Source: Bacteroidales bacterium (GTDB lineage Bacteria; Bacteroidota; Bacteroidia; Bacteroidales; UBA932). From it: a stretch of DNA of 64,000 nucleotides. The stretch is taken from positions 87,833 to 151,832 of the forward strand of contig JAGCVJ010000009.1 in assembly GCA_017962375.1 (NCBI GenBank). The letters run 5' to 3'. The notes under the pieces are model-generated. The model did not search any database. It worked only from the letters and a program-made list of their open reading frames with translations, and was not told where the DNA came from. The stretch's first letter is position 1, and each line of letters starts with the position of its first letter. Positions 7,121 through 15,323 of this stretch are shown here, piece by piece. A program made the position numbers and the translations under genes.

Positions 7121-8263
7121 ATGACTTATAGGGTAATAGATTTATTTGCGGGTGTTGGTGGGCTTAGTTACGGATTTGCACATGACCCTGAATTTGAGAT
7201 TGTTGCTGCCAATGAAATATTAAAGCCGATGGCAGAGGCTTACAGTAAGAACCATCCGTCAGTAAAGATGTACAATAAAGATATAAAGGACTTCTCTGTT
7301 GAGGACCTGACAAGAGATCTCGCACTGAAGAAAGGCGATATTGATGTAATTGTAGGGGGACCGCCATGCCAGGCATATTCAACTGTGGGAAAAAGATTAA
7401 TTGATGATCCAAGAGGAAAGCTATTCCAAGAATATTATCGCATATTGAAAGAATTAAGACCGAAGGTTTTTGTTTTTGAAAATGTCAAGGGACTTCTTTC
7501 TATGCAAAAGGGTGAGTTAATAGAAACAATATCTTCCTTATTTGCTTCTATCGGTTATCATTTACAAATGAAGGTTCTTAATGCTGCGGATTATGGCACA
7601 CCCCAGATAAGAGAAAGAGTTATTTTGGTAGGAACTCTGTCTGACAAACCATTCACATATCCCAAGCCAACTCACTATAATCCAGAATTAGGATCTCCTA
7701 AGAATAAATCATTAAAACCTTATGTAACTCTTGGTGAGGCATTAGGAGATCTTCCTTCTATTAAGACTGGAGAATGTGGTACTCATTACTCTAAAAAGCC
7801 ACAAAATAGCTATCAAAAATTGATGAGAGAAAATGCCCCATCTGAAATTGTTGATCATGAAGTTCCAAAAAATAGTGAAAGGTTAGTTGCCCTTATGGAA
7901 GCACTGCCAGATGGTGGATCTCCAAAGGATATTCCAGAAGATCTAAGACCAAAGAGTGGATTTGCAAATTGCTATTGTAGGTTATGGTGGAACAAACCAA
8001 GTACAACAATAACGAGAAATTTAGGCTGTCCTTCATCTTCAAGATGTGTTCATCCTAAAGACCCTCGTCCTTTATCTACTCGAGAAGGCGCTCGTCTACA
8101 AGGCTTCCCGGATAACTATGTTTTCTGTGGGAGGCGTGGGGATAAGCATTTGCAAATAGGTAATGCGGTTCCTACTTTTTTATCTTCTGCTATCAAAGAT
8201 GCAATTAAAGACTATTTAAAAGGCAAACATAATCCAGAGGAGAAAGAGCTTACTTTGTTTTGA
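7121..8263 (+). CDS. DNA (cytosine-5-)-methyltransferase
   Basis: A 380-residue C5-methyltransferase with all conserved motifs in order: motif I DLFAGVGGLSYGF (residues 7-19), motif IV GGPPCQAYS with catalytic C83, motif VI ENVKGLL, motif VIII QIRERVILVG, then a target recognition domain of roughly 130 residues, motif IX ARLQGFPDNYVF, and motif X QIGNAVPTF. It modifies the target of the divergent restriction genes; the nearby vsr fits a 5mC system. The recognition sequence cannot be deduced by eye. The coding region is AT-rich against the flanks, indicating horizontal acquisition. AbiH follows after 25 bases. Confidence 0.95.
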   Translation: MTYRVIDLFAGVGGLSYGFAHDPEFEIVAANEILKPMAEAYSKNHPSVKMYNKDIKDFSVEDLTRDLALKKGDIDVIVGGPPCQAYSTVGKRLIDDPRGKLFQEYYRILKELRPKVFVFENVKGLLSMQKGELIETISSLFASIGYHLQMKVLNAADYGTPQIRERVILVGTLSDKPFTYPKPTHYNPELGSPKNKSLKPYVTLGEALGDLPSIKTGECGTHYSKKPQNSYQKLMRENAPSEIVDHEVPKNSERLVALMEALPDGGSPKDIPEDLRPKSGFANCYCRLWWNKPSTTITRNLGCPSSSRCVHPKDPRPLSTREGARLQGFPDNYVFCGRRGDKHLQIGNAVPTFLSSAIKDAIKDYLKGKHNPEEKELTLF

Positions 8264-8288
8264 GCGTTGATTTATAGAGGCAACTTTT

Positions 8289-9403
8289 ATGAGTGAGTCT
8301 AGGAAGATCGTTCTAGTAATAGGCAATGGCTTTGATCTCGACCTGGGCCTCAAAACTTCTTACAAAGATTTTTGGGAGTCCGAGTTTTGTCCTAAAGATT
8401 ATCCATCACCCCTTATTCGGCATTTGAATAGTCAGTGGCTGACAATTTGGATGCTGTTAGATGGTATGATATCGAGAATGAGATGCATTCCTTTGCTATC
8501 AGGGGAGATAAAAGCGATATTGTTAGTGAAGAGGAATTACAATTTCTTCGGGAGAGTTCAAGTTACAGTTTGACTATTGAACTTAACTTTTTGGGAAATA
8601 GTGCTGCTTTTAGATCGTTGCTTAAAAAAGGTTACATTATCATAGAGAATACCCCTGTATGTAAAGTCTCAGTTCCTTATCATTCTGATTTTGAATATCC
8701 CCTGGAGTGGCGAAATAAGCGGTCGTTTTCATTAATTAAGGAAGGGCTTTGCAAATATCTGAAGTCTGTTGAGCTATTATATAAGTCTAATTTAACTACC
8801 TGTGTCTCAGCTAATCTACTAAGTGCTCTTTCTCGGGCGGTGAGTGCTGGAGCATCTTTGGAGATTTTTTCTTTTAATTACACTCGTTTCCCAGATTTAG
8901 GGATTAATCTAAATATACCAGTGCATTATATGCATGGTAGTTGCGAGGGAGGAAAAATTATTATCGGAACAAGGGATGATTTGTCAATAGAAAAGGATTA
9001 TGACTTTTTACAAAAGGCGATGGATCCATATTTTAGGCCGCCTGGACTGGTTAAGAGCTTGCGGGAAGCGGATGAAGTGATATTTTTCGGACACTCGTTA
9101 GGAGAAAACGATAAACAGTATTTCACATCTTTTTTCAGGCATTCAGCAAGTTTTGATAGTCAGCAATCAAAGGACATAACGATTTTTACCTATGATCAAA
9201 CCTCGGAAGATGACATTAAGAGATCTTTGAATAATATGACTGATGGTAAACTTTCTGTTCTGTTCAGCAATAATAATCTGGAGTTCATAAAAACTGCGAA
9301 TATCACTGAGGATCAGAAGATACTTCTAGGCTTCTTATTGAAGCATGAAACTGATGAGCGTTTTGCGAGTGGAATTGTAGGCAAGCTCGTGAATAAGTCG
9401 TAG
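8289..9403 (+). pseudogene. AbiH-family abortive infection protein, frameshifted
   Basis: The N-terminus VLVIGNGFDLDLGLKTSYKDF is the signature of AbiH phage-resistance proteins. The reading frame continues to about SPLIRHLNSQWL, then the homologous sequence (DAVRWYDIENEMHSFA) is one frame back (-1) and stays open to the stop at 9403, with family-like segments IFSFNYT, VHYMHGS and DEVIFFGHSLGENDKQYF. The shift lies between 8430 and 8462 and corresponds to loss of one base or gain of two. No classical slippery heptamer is visible. Joined, the product is about 370 residues, the usual length. It is either a pseudogene or a sequence error. It lies in the R-M island and is probably co-transcribed with the methyltransferase. 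Confidence 0.8.
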
Positions 9404-9523
9404 AATAATCAAAATAGCACCGCCAGCAGCTACGGGAGCGTTTCTACGGCTCCATATTGGATAATGAGAAAGCCTTGTACAAAGGAGGAGTTTGATGCCG
9501 CCGTAAAGCGCGGTGTCAAGTAA
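9404..9523 (+). pseudogene. C-terminal gene scrap
   Basis: Directly after the abiH stop, in the same frame, 39 open codons lead to a TAA: ...SVSTAPYWIMRKPCTKEEF, then DAAVKRGVK. The composition is protein-like and looks like the end of a longer gene whose 5' part is gone. I cannot assign the parent family. The junction with abiH marks the right boundary of the defence island. Confidence 0.4.
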
Positions 9524-9571
9524 GATCTTGTCGCTGAGAATAAAAGTATTTCTTGGTATATTTGTGCCGAG

Positions 9572-10330
9572 ATGAAAGAGATTCTGACAGCATTGATGAT
9601 ACCACTGGCAGGAACTGTAGTGGGGGCAGGGTTCGTGTTTTGCCTGAAGAAGGAGATTTCTGCCTGGATGCAGAAGCTGATGCTTGGGTTTGCGTCGGGA
9701 GTGATGGTGGCGGCCTCGGTATGGAGCCTGCTGATTCCGAGCATTACAATCGGAAACGTTTGGCATGCAACTGTGGGGCTTCTTTGCGGGTTCGGATTTC
9801 TGCTGCTGATAGATTACATAACTCCACATATACATTCCTCAGGCGATGCAGAAGGTCCTAGAAGCCGCCTTTCACGCACTTCAAAGCTGATGCTTGCGGT
9901 AACTATCCACAATCTGCCGGAAGGAATGGCAGTGGGGGCTACGCTTGTGGGGGCGATAACTTCAGGGGCAGAAATATCAATGGCGGCAGCGTTTGCGGTA
10001 AGCATAGGTATCGCCATACAGAATATCCCTGAAGGGGCAATCATTTCTGTCCCGATGAAAGCAGAAGGCAATTCCAGGAGCAAGTCTTTCCTTCTCGGAT
10101 GCCTGAGCGGGGTGGTAGAGCCGGTAGGGGGAGCGCTTGTAATCGTTCTGGCATCTGTCTTTACTCCTATGATGCCTTACTTGCTGGCGTTTGCAGCTGG
10201 AGCGATGTTGTATGTGGTTGTGGAAGAACTGATTCCTGAAACATCAAAAGGATTGCATTCTAATTTGGGGACTGTTGGCTTTGCGGTGGGGTTTGCCCTG
10301 ATGATGGTGCTGGATGTAGTATTGGGATAA
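9572..10330 (+). CDS. ZIP-family metal transporter
   Basis: An intact 252-residue ZIP permease. About eight hydrophobic segments are visible: TM1 LTALMIPLAGTVVGAGF, TM2-3 around MLGFASGVMVAASVWSLL, and the metal-site helices TIHNLPEGMAVG (His/Asn/Glu) and AIQNIPEGAIIS. The C-terminal half (VEPVGGALVIVLASVF onward) is exactly what the truncated copy at 610-1242 lacks. The likely substrate is zinc or other divalent metals, imported into the cytoplasm. The -7 box TATATTTG is at 9557-9564, only 7 bases before the ATG, so the leader is very short. A 63-residue cysteine-containing protein follows 25 bases downstream. Confidence 0.92.
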   Translation: MKEILTALMIPLAGTVVGAGFVFCLKKEISAWMQKLMLGFASGVMVAASVWSLLIPSITIGNVWHATVGLLCGFGFLLLIDYITPHIHSSGDAEGPRSRLSRTSKLMLAVTIHNLPEGMAVGATLVGAITSGAEISMAAAFAVSIGIAIQNIPEGAIISVPMKAEGNSRSKSFLLGCLSGVVEPVGGALVIVLASVFTPMMPYLLAFAAGAMLYVVVEELIPETSKGLHSNLGTVGFAVGFALMMVLDVVLG

Positions 10331-10355
10331 AGGAAATTGATATATAATAACAATT

Positions 10356-10547
10356 ATGGCAAAACAGTATCGATGTGAAACCTGTCCGTTCAGGGCAAAG
10401 TATGACAAGAACCCGAAGTCTTTGATGGGAAGGTTCTGGAGGTGGCATATCAATTTCTGTCCTGGGTGGAAAGGGTATTTCACTCACCAGGATGAAGAGG
10501 TAAAGGCATCGCTGAGAGAAAAGTATAACTTCCAGAAGTACAAGTAG
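10356..10547 (+). CDS. Small conserved cysteine-containing protein
   Basis: A 63-residue basic protein starting MAKQYRCETCPFRAKYD. It holds a CxxC pair (C7, C10), a GRFWRWHINFCPGWKGYF stretch with a further His and Cys, and a charged C-terminus. CxxC plus HxxxC could bind a metal such as zinc. I remember similar small proteins from other Bacteroidota, without a known function. It lies 25 bases after the ZIP gene, before a strong terminator, so it is likely co-transcribed with the transporter. Confidence 0.75.
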   Translation: MAKQYRCETCPFRAKYDKNPKSLMGRFWRWHINFCPGWKGYFTHQDEEVKASLREKYNFQKYK

Positions 10548-10564
10548 GCGTCTTCTGCCTTTAA

Positions 10565-10597
10565 TTAGAGGAAGCGGGCGGTGCGGGCGGCAAGGCA
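10565..10597 (-). pseudogene. Scrap resembling the 3' end of psuG
   Basis: On the minus strand the bases read CLAARTARFL then stop; the real psuG at 12741 ends RLAARTARNL then stop. The plus-strand strings (gaggaagcgggcggtgcggg against gaggttgcgggcggtgcggg) are nearly identical over about 35 bases. This may be the last piece of a duplicated or displaced psuG-like gene. It is short, so coincidence is not fully excluded. Confidence 0.35.
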
Positions 10598-10622
10598 GGA
10601 AGGAAAAGGTAAAGCAGGATTT

Positions 10623-10649
10623 GCGGTCGAGGTTGCTCGGCCGCTTTTT
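10623..10649 (+). terminator. Rho-independent terminator
   Basis: Stem GCGGTCGAG / CTCGGCCGC (one G-U pair) with loop GTTG, followed by TTTTTG. It ends the zip plus small-protein unit. Confidence 0.8.
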
Positions 10650-10709
10650 GTTTGTGGTGGGATGGTTGCAAAATGTTGTTCATTTCCGTACGATTCTACG
10701 ATTGTATAA

Positions 10710-10761
10710 GGTAAAATTTACCGGATGGTTTGGTTGAGGGGGTGGGGTTGGTGTAGATTTG
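10710..10761 (+). promoter_or_regulatory. Promoter with shared upstream element
   Basis: The -33 TTTG (10729-10732) and -7 TAGATTTG (10754-10761) are separated by 21 bp. Directly upstream is GGTAAAATTTACC (10710-10722), an inverted repeat, running into GGATGGTTTGG. The same arrangement, with the same 21-bp spacer, precedes the fimbrial operon at 36551-36603. It drives the DUF1016 gene at 10788. Confidence 0.65.
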
Positions 10762-10787
10762 CGAGAGTGAATCTAAATGTGATTGTG

Positions 10788-11804
10788 ATGGAAGAGAAAC
10801 AAAACTTGAAAGAGGCGTTTGTCGGGGAAATCAAGGGGATTATTGATGGTGCAAGGGCAAATGCAGTCAGGAGTGTAAACTTCAGCAGGGTGCAGATGTA
10901 CTGGAATATCGGGAAGAAGATATTCGAGGAAGAGCAGCATGGGAAGAAGAGAGCGGATTACGGGAGCTATTTGATTAGGAAGCTGGCGGAGAGGCTGGAG
11001 CCGGAATACGGGAGTGGATTCTCCAAAAGACAATTGGAGAAAAGCAGGCAGTTTTATAAACTGTTTCCAATTGCGTCCGCATTGCGGACGCAATTAAATT
11101 GGACTCAATATAAATTACTTATAGCTATTTCGGATGCTTCTAAAAGAGAGTATTATGAATTGGAGGCTGTAAATAATGCCTGGACAAGTAGAGAGTTGGA
11201 GAGGCAAATAAACTCAATGCTGTATGAAAGACTGCTGCTAAGCAATGACAAAGAGTCTGTTTTAGCTGTGGCTCGAAAAGAAAGGATTCCGGAAGCGCCT
11301 TCTGAGGTTATAAAGGATCCAATGGTGCTTGAATTTCTGGGATTAGAGAAGAAAGCATCATATTACGAGAAAGATTTGGAGAGTGCCATTATCTCACATC
11401 TGGCGGAGTTTCTTCTGGAAATGGGGAAGGGCTTTTCATTTGTGGCCAGGCAGAAAAGGATAATGCTGGAGGATGATGAGTTCTTTGTGGATCTCGTGCT
11501 TTATAACAGGCTTCTGCGTTGCTTTGTTGTAATAGAAATCAAGACTGAGAAACTTACTCATCAGGACTTGGGGCAGTTGCAGATGTATGTAAATTATTAT
11601 GACAGATGCGAGAAACTGCAGGAGGAGGGGCCTACATTGGGAATCTTGCTATGCGTAGACAAGAATGATACAGTAGTCAGGATGAGTCTTCCAGAAGACA
11701 ATCAGAGCATTGTGGCAAGCAGATATAAGCTGTGTATGCCTAGTGAACAGCAGCTTGTTAAAGAGGTGGAGGATGTGAAGAAAAAGATTGATGGTAATTG
11801 CTAA
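10788..11804 (+). CDS. DUF1016 (YhcG-type) PD-(D/E)XK nuclease-domain protein
   Basis: A 338-residue protein with an N-terminal DUF1016 helical domain (NFSRVQMYWNIGKKI, SKRQLEKSRQFYKLFP) and a C-terminal nuclease domain. DDEFFVDLVLYNRLL, VVIEIKTEKL and HQDLGQLQMYVNYYD form the PD-(D/E)XK core (D...E-x-K). The family is frequent in defence islands and next to restriction genes; its exact function is unsettled. The start is ATG 10788 because it follows the promoter at a normal distance; an upstream in-frame start at 10725 would place coding sequence over the promoter. It is monocistronic. Confidence 0.85.
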   Translation: MEEKQNLKEAFVGEIKGIIDGARANAVRSVNFSRVQMYWNIGKKIFEEEQHGKKRADYGSYLIRKLAERLEPEYGSGFSKRQLEKSRQFYKLFPIASALRTQLNWTQYKLLIAISDASKREYYELEAVNNAWTSRELERQINSMLYERLLLSNDKESVLAVARKERIPEAPSEVIKDPMVLEFLGLEKKASYYEKDLESAIISHLAEFLLEMGKGFSFVARQKRIMLEDDEFFVDLVLYNRLLRCFVVIEIKTEKLTHQDLGQLQMYVNYYDRCEKLQEEGPTLGILLCVDKNDTVVRMSLPEDNQSIVASRYKLCMPSEQQLVKEVEDVKKKIDGNC

Positions 11805-11900
11805 CACATTTCGTTGAAAGAAGAACTTAAAGATGCTTGAACTGACGCAAAATATGCGACAGTTCAATTTGATGGGTGGAACGGGTGTAGATTTGCAGTA

Positions 11901-11996
11901 GTGAACTTAATACTGAATGTTGAATTGGCAAAAACAGCAGCACGTTCTGTTGAGGACATTTTGCTTACCAGGTATGCATGTTATTTGGTTGAATGA
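11901..11996 (+). pseudogene. Scrap resembling DinD-type protein
   Basis: A short open stretch reads AKTAARSVEDILLTRYACYL, then VE and a stop. The LTRYACYL string is typical of DinD/BRO-like proteins (the D-x-x-L-S-R-Y-A-C-Y-L region). Only about 31 codons remain. It is preceded by TGTAGATTTGC plus GTGAAC, closely resembling the promoter region at 10752-10770. The remaining bases of the 11805-12015 gap hold nothing else I can recognise. Confidence 0.35.
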
Positions 11997-12015
11997 TATA
12001 TCAATATACGAGAAA

Positions 12016-12720
12016 TCAGTCAAATAACTTGTTCAAGTGGGAGAGCGGGAGGTCTACGTTGAAATAGAAAGTGTAGGTGTTCTCGTTGTCATCCTCTAGC
12101 TTGAAGTCCATCTTGTCGCACTGTCCTGAAGGGGTGTTGACCAAAGACTGGCCGAGTATCTGGCCTACGCCGGCAAAATTCAGGAAGATGTACTCGTCTG
12201 TGACATTAATGACATACATTGGAGAGTCTTCTGTGCCTCTGCCGGATTTTGAGATATGGAAAAGAATGGTTTGCATTCTCAAGGTAATGTTTTTAAACAG
12301 CTCTTTGTCCTTGGTCCGATCAGCGATAATAAAAAGATCATACAAGAGTTCAAGTGAAACAGGATTGTTTATCTGTGCTTCCAGGGCTTCTGCCTTGGCT
12401 TTTTCAAGATCTTCTTTCTGAATTAGTTCCCTTATGTTGTCATAGTTGCCGTAAGGAGCATAATGGCTGGTGAATGCGTAGCCGTAATAGATGATGGCCA
12501 CTTCTTCTGGAGTGAAAACAGTGGTGGAGTCCATCTTGAGGAAGCTTTCTGTGAGGCTGTCATAGCGGGCACGGTCTTTATTGACAACCTTTTCTATCGC
12601 TTTCAGGTCAGGAGTATACTTTACAGTTTTGGTTTCTGTATCCTGGGCGAAAGCCTGGACGGAGGATGAAAGCAGGGCGGATATTGCTATGACTGCGGAG
12701 AGAATGAATGCCTTTTTCAT
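12016..12720 (-). CDS. Secreted DUF4919-like protein
   Basis: A 234-residue protein with a clear signal peptide (MKKAFILSAVIAISALLSSSVQAFAQ, cut probably after about residue 26). The mature part is mostly helical: VFTPEEVAIIYYGYAFTSHY is the conserved start of DUF4919-type domains, and a beta-rich C-terminus (YVINVTDEYIFLNF, NTYTFYFNVDLP) follows. Export to the periplasm is likely and the function is unknown. It lies 20 bases downstream of psuG on the same strand and may be the last gene of that transcript, though no functional link is evident. Confidence 0.65.
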   Translation of the reverse strand: MKKAFILSAVIAISALLSSSVQAFAQDTETKTVKYTPDLKAIEKVVNKDRARYDSLTESFLKMDSTTVFTPEEVAIIYYGYAFTSHYAPYGNYDNIRELIQKEDLEKAKAEALEAQINNPVSLELLYDLFIIADRTKDKELFKNITLRMQTILFHISKSGRGTEDSPMYVINVTDEYIFLNFAGVGQILGQSLVNTPSGQCDKMDFKLEDDNENTYTFYFNVDLPLSHLNKLFD

Positions 12721-12740
12721 ATTATGTTTTTGTTTGTTTG

Positions 12741-13646
12741 TTAGAGGTTGCGGGCGGTGCGGGCGGCCAGGCGGGCGTTGTTCAAAACAAGCTGGATGTT
12801 GGCCTTGAGGCTGTCTCCGCCAGTAAGGTCTTTTACCCTGGCAAGGAGGAACGGGGTGGTTTCCTTGCCGTGGATGCCTTGATCTTTGGCTTCTTTGACG
12901 GCCTGCTCAATGGCTTGGTTAATATAGTTTGGATCCATAGACCATTCTTCAGGGATTGGGTTGGTGACAAGCATGCCGGAGTGCAGGCCCATTTCCTGCT
13001 GGGCTTTGAAAGCAGAGGCAAGGTCTTCAGGAGTGTCAATCCTGTAGTCAACCCTGAAGCCGCTGACTCTGGTGTAGAAGGCCGGAAGCTCGTTTGTCTG
13101 GTAGCCGATAACCGGTACTCCCTTGGTTTCCAGGTATTCCAGGGTGAGGCCAAGATCCAGGATAGACTTGGCTCCGGCGCAAACAACCATAACAGGAGTG
13201 CGGGAAAGTTCCTCCAGGTCGGCAGAAATATCCATAGTGGTTTCTGCTCCGCGATGAACTCCTCCGACTCCGCCGGTGGCAAAGATCTTTATACCCGCAA
13301 GGTGGGCAATGATCATAGTGGTGGCAACGGTGGTGGCGCCGTCTCTTTTCTGGGCCACAAGCACGGGAAGATCTCTTCTGGAAGCCTTGGTAACCGCTGG
13401 CCCTTTTTTGCCCAGATACTCGATTTCCTCTTTGGTCAGACCGGCCTTTAATTTGCCGCCAATAACGGCTATGGTAGCAGGAACCGCTCCTTCCTTACGG
13501 ATGACGTCTTCTACCATAAGGGCGGTCTCAACATTCTGAGGATAAGGCATTCCGTGGGAGATAATGGTAGATTCCAGGGCTACAACTGGCTTGCCTTGCT
13601 CTATTGCGGTTTTGACTTCGGGAGATAATTCCAAGTGCTTGTTCAT
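12741..13646 (-). CDS. psuG: Pseudouridine-5'-phosphate glycosidase
   Basis: PsuG splits pseudouridine 5'-phosphate into uracil and ribose 5-phosphate in the cytoplasm, the second step of pseudouridine salvage. The 301-residue protein shows the family blocks VVALESTIISHGMPYPQN (residues 21-38), ASRRDLPVLVAQKRDGATTV, FATGGVGGVHRGAETTMD, GYQTNELPAFY and GMLVTNPIPEEWSM. Its start overlaps the end of the upstream kinase by 4 bases (ATGA), so kinase and glycosidase form a coupled pair. A short scrap matching its 3' end lies at 10565-10597. Confidence 0.95.
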   Translation of the reverse strand: MNKHLELSPEVKTAIEQGKPVVALESTIISHGMPYPQNVETALMVEDVIRKEGAVPATIAVIGGKLKAGLTKEEIEYLGKKGPAVTKASRRDLPVLVAQKRDGATTVATTMIIAHLAGIKIFATGGVGGVHRGAETTMDISADLEELSRTPVMVVCAGAKSILDLGLTLEYLETKGVPVIGYQTNELPAFYTRVSGFRVDYRIDTPEDLASAFKAQQEMGLHSGMLVTNPIPEEWSMDPNYINQAIEQAVKEAKDQGIHGKETTPFLLARVKDLTGGDSLKANIQLVLNNARLAARTARNL

Positions 13647-14491
13647 AAAGAAAGAGTTTTGAGTTCAGGGTTTACAGCTTCGGGGCTTTCAAGGGTGAGA
13701 GCGGCACATCTGAGGCCGAACTGTGCAGCTTCATCAATTGTGGCGTTCGGGCCTTTGTGGATTATGCCTGCAAACAGGGCGTCTCCGGCGCCGGTCATGT
13801 TCTTGATCTTTTCCTTTGCAATCGGATAGGCGGGGAAGGTTTGCGTTTGGGTTTTCAGGCCGTCTTTGCCAAGGCTGATGAAGTGGCGGCCGTGATGCTG
13901 CAAGTGGCTGAGAGAGTGTTCTTCCAGGCGGTTGTACTTGATAGAGTGGAAGTGTGGATGGGCGGCTATTTCAAAGGCCTGGGCTATGCGCTTTGCCTTA
14001 GGGCCGGAAACGGCATCCAGGTACAAAGGAGCCTTGCAGCTGTCCATAAGCCAGGCAATCGTTTCTGGCTGGAGGTTGGCCTCGGCCACAACTATGTCGG
14101 CTTCATCTATTTTTGCTTTCCTTTGTTCAAGCCACTCCGGTGTAATAAGGTTTGTTGTATCCATATCAGCGATGCCGCCAATCATTCGTCCGTCAGAATC
14201 GTTGATTGAGGCAAAGCAAGGATTGGGAGCGTTTTCTGCGATTTGGCAGGCGGAGATGTCCATTCCGAGTTTTTTGCAGGACTCTGCGATAGATTTGCCG
14301 AAAATGTCATCGCCGAAGACGGTGAGGAAGGTAACCTGGTGTCCAAGCAAAGAAAGGTTGTGGGCAATGTTGCGGCCAACGCCTCCAAACGAAGTGCGCA
14401 CCCTCCCGGGGTTGGAATCTTCTGAACGGAAAGGGGCATCCGAGGTGGCCGTTATGTCCAGATTGGCTCCGCCTATTACGCAGATTTTCAT
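13643..14491 (-). CDS. psuK: PfkB-family pseudouridine kinase
   Basis: A 282-residue ribokinase-like (PfkB) enzyme. The N-terminus CVIGGANLDITATSD and the GRVRTSFGGVGRNIAHNLSL block are the substrate-binding signature, and NMTGAGDALFAGII is the PfkB C-terminal signature with catalytic Asp. The coupled psuG makes pseudouridine the likely substrate, phosphorylated at the 5'-OH to feed the glycosidase. It starts 1 base after the end of the lipoprotein gene, so it belongs to a longer minus-strand transcript. Specificity rests on context. Confidence 0.9.
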   Translation of the reverse strand: MKICVIGGANLDITATSDAPFRSEDSNPGRVRTSFGGVGRNIAHNLSLLGHQVTFLTVFGDDIFGKSIAESCKKLGMDISACQIAENAPNPCFASINDSDGRMIGGIADMDTTNLITPEWLEQRKAKIDEADIVVAEANLQPETIAWLMDSCKAPLYLDAVSGPKAKRIAQAFEIAAHPHFHSIKYNRLEEHSLSHLQHHGRHFISLGKDGLKTQTQTFPAYPIAKEKIKNMTGAGDALFAGIIHKGPNATIDEAAQFGLRCAALTLESPEAVNPELKTLSL

Positions 14492-14492
14492 A

Positions 14493-15290
14493 TTAGTAGT
14501 CGCCAGCGTTTTCGAAGGTGATAGGGCCTTCGTAGTAGAGTTTCCACTTCTGGCCGTTGCTCAGGGAAACGTCTATGTTTGCCACATAGCCCTTGCCTGT
14601 AACCATTTCAAGGCTGAAATATCCGGTGGCGGTAATTGGAAGCACATCCCACATCTCGTTTCTTATGACAGGATTTTCGTCTCTGCTGAGGTAGATGGTG
14701 ATGTCGTTGTCGTTGTTGTTTCTCACAGAGCATAAGAAGCAAGTGTCGAATTTGTCAAGAGACGCAAGCGGTTTGGAAACGTCTATCTTCTTTCCAAGGT
14801 CACGGTGCATCAGCATCATAATGAAATGCTCGGTACCGTCTGTGAAATCCGCTTCATAGTAACTGATTACTCCTGGAGAGTCGTAAACCTTCCAGCCAGA
14901 AGCCTTCTTAATCGGGTAGGAGAGGCTGCCTTTGCTCATTGTCCAGTAAACCTTGATGTTGGCTTCAGTTTTCACAGCGTCGCAAGTTGCAATCAGCTTG
15001 GCGCTTCCAGCGGAAAGGGCGTTCACTTTCCCGTTTTCGTAAGTGGCTATGTTTGGCTTGTTTACATCTACCTGAAGGTTGCCGGCAGTGGTGGCGTTAT
15101 CGGGAAGTGTCTTTACCTGGACAGGAAGGCTCTGGCCGATGAACATCTCCATTGAGCTTGGCAGTATTTCTATTCCAGTTACGGGAACTGTCTTTTCCTT
15201 TTTGCTGCATGCTGAAGCAACAAGGATTATGGCGGACAGCGCCAATACACTGACGCTGAATCTGGTCTTTGCTGACGTGTTCATTATCAT
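14493..15290 (-). CDS. Lipoprotein with bacterial Ig-like domain
   Basis: A 265-residue predicted lipoprotein: hydrophobic leader FSVSVLALSAIILVASACSKK with lipobox VASAC. Residues of about 35-115 (VTGIEILPSSMEMFIGQSLP, AGSAKLIATCDAVKTEANI) match a Big_2-like Ig fold, followed by an unrecognised beta-rich region. A downstream ATG at 15284 (MNTSAK) is an equally good start. It is probably anchored in the outer membrane or the periplasmic face. It sits between the STAS gene and psuK; the shared strand and 1-base spacing suggest co-transcription with psuKG, but no role in pseudouridine use is visible. Confidence 0.75.
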   Translation of the reverse strand: MIMNTSAKTRFSVSVLALSAIILVASACSKKEKTVPVTGIEILPSSMEMFIGQSLPVQVKTLPDNATTAGNLQVDVNKPNIATYENGKVNALSAGSAKLIATCDAVKTEANIKVYWTMSKGSLSYPIKKASGWKVYDSPGVISYYEADFTDGTEHFIMMLMHRDLGKKIDVSKPLASLDKFDTCFLCSVRNNNDNDITIYLSRDENPVIRNEMWDVLPITATGYFSLEMVTGKGYVANIDVSLSNGQKWKLYYEGPITFENAGDY

Positions 15291-15323
15291 TTATTTCAAG
15301 TGTTCTTTGTTATTCTGCTTGTC

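Noticed and set aside
8430-8573. Programmed -1 frameshift in abiH
   Set aside because: No X-XXY-YYZ slippery heptamer is seen in the overlap; AbiH proteins are not known to use recoding.
1-10000. Integrative element with attachment sites
   Set aside because: No integrase, transposase or relaxase gene, tRNA target or direct repeats are visible at the island ends.
10725-10787. N-terminal extension of the DUF1016 protein
   Set aside because: The extension would be translated from DNA that carries the -33 and -7 boxes.
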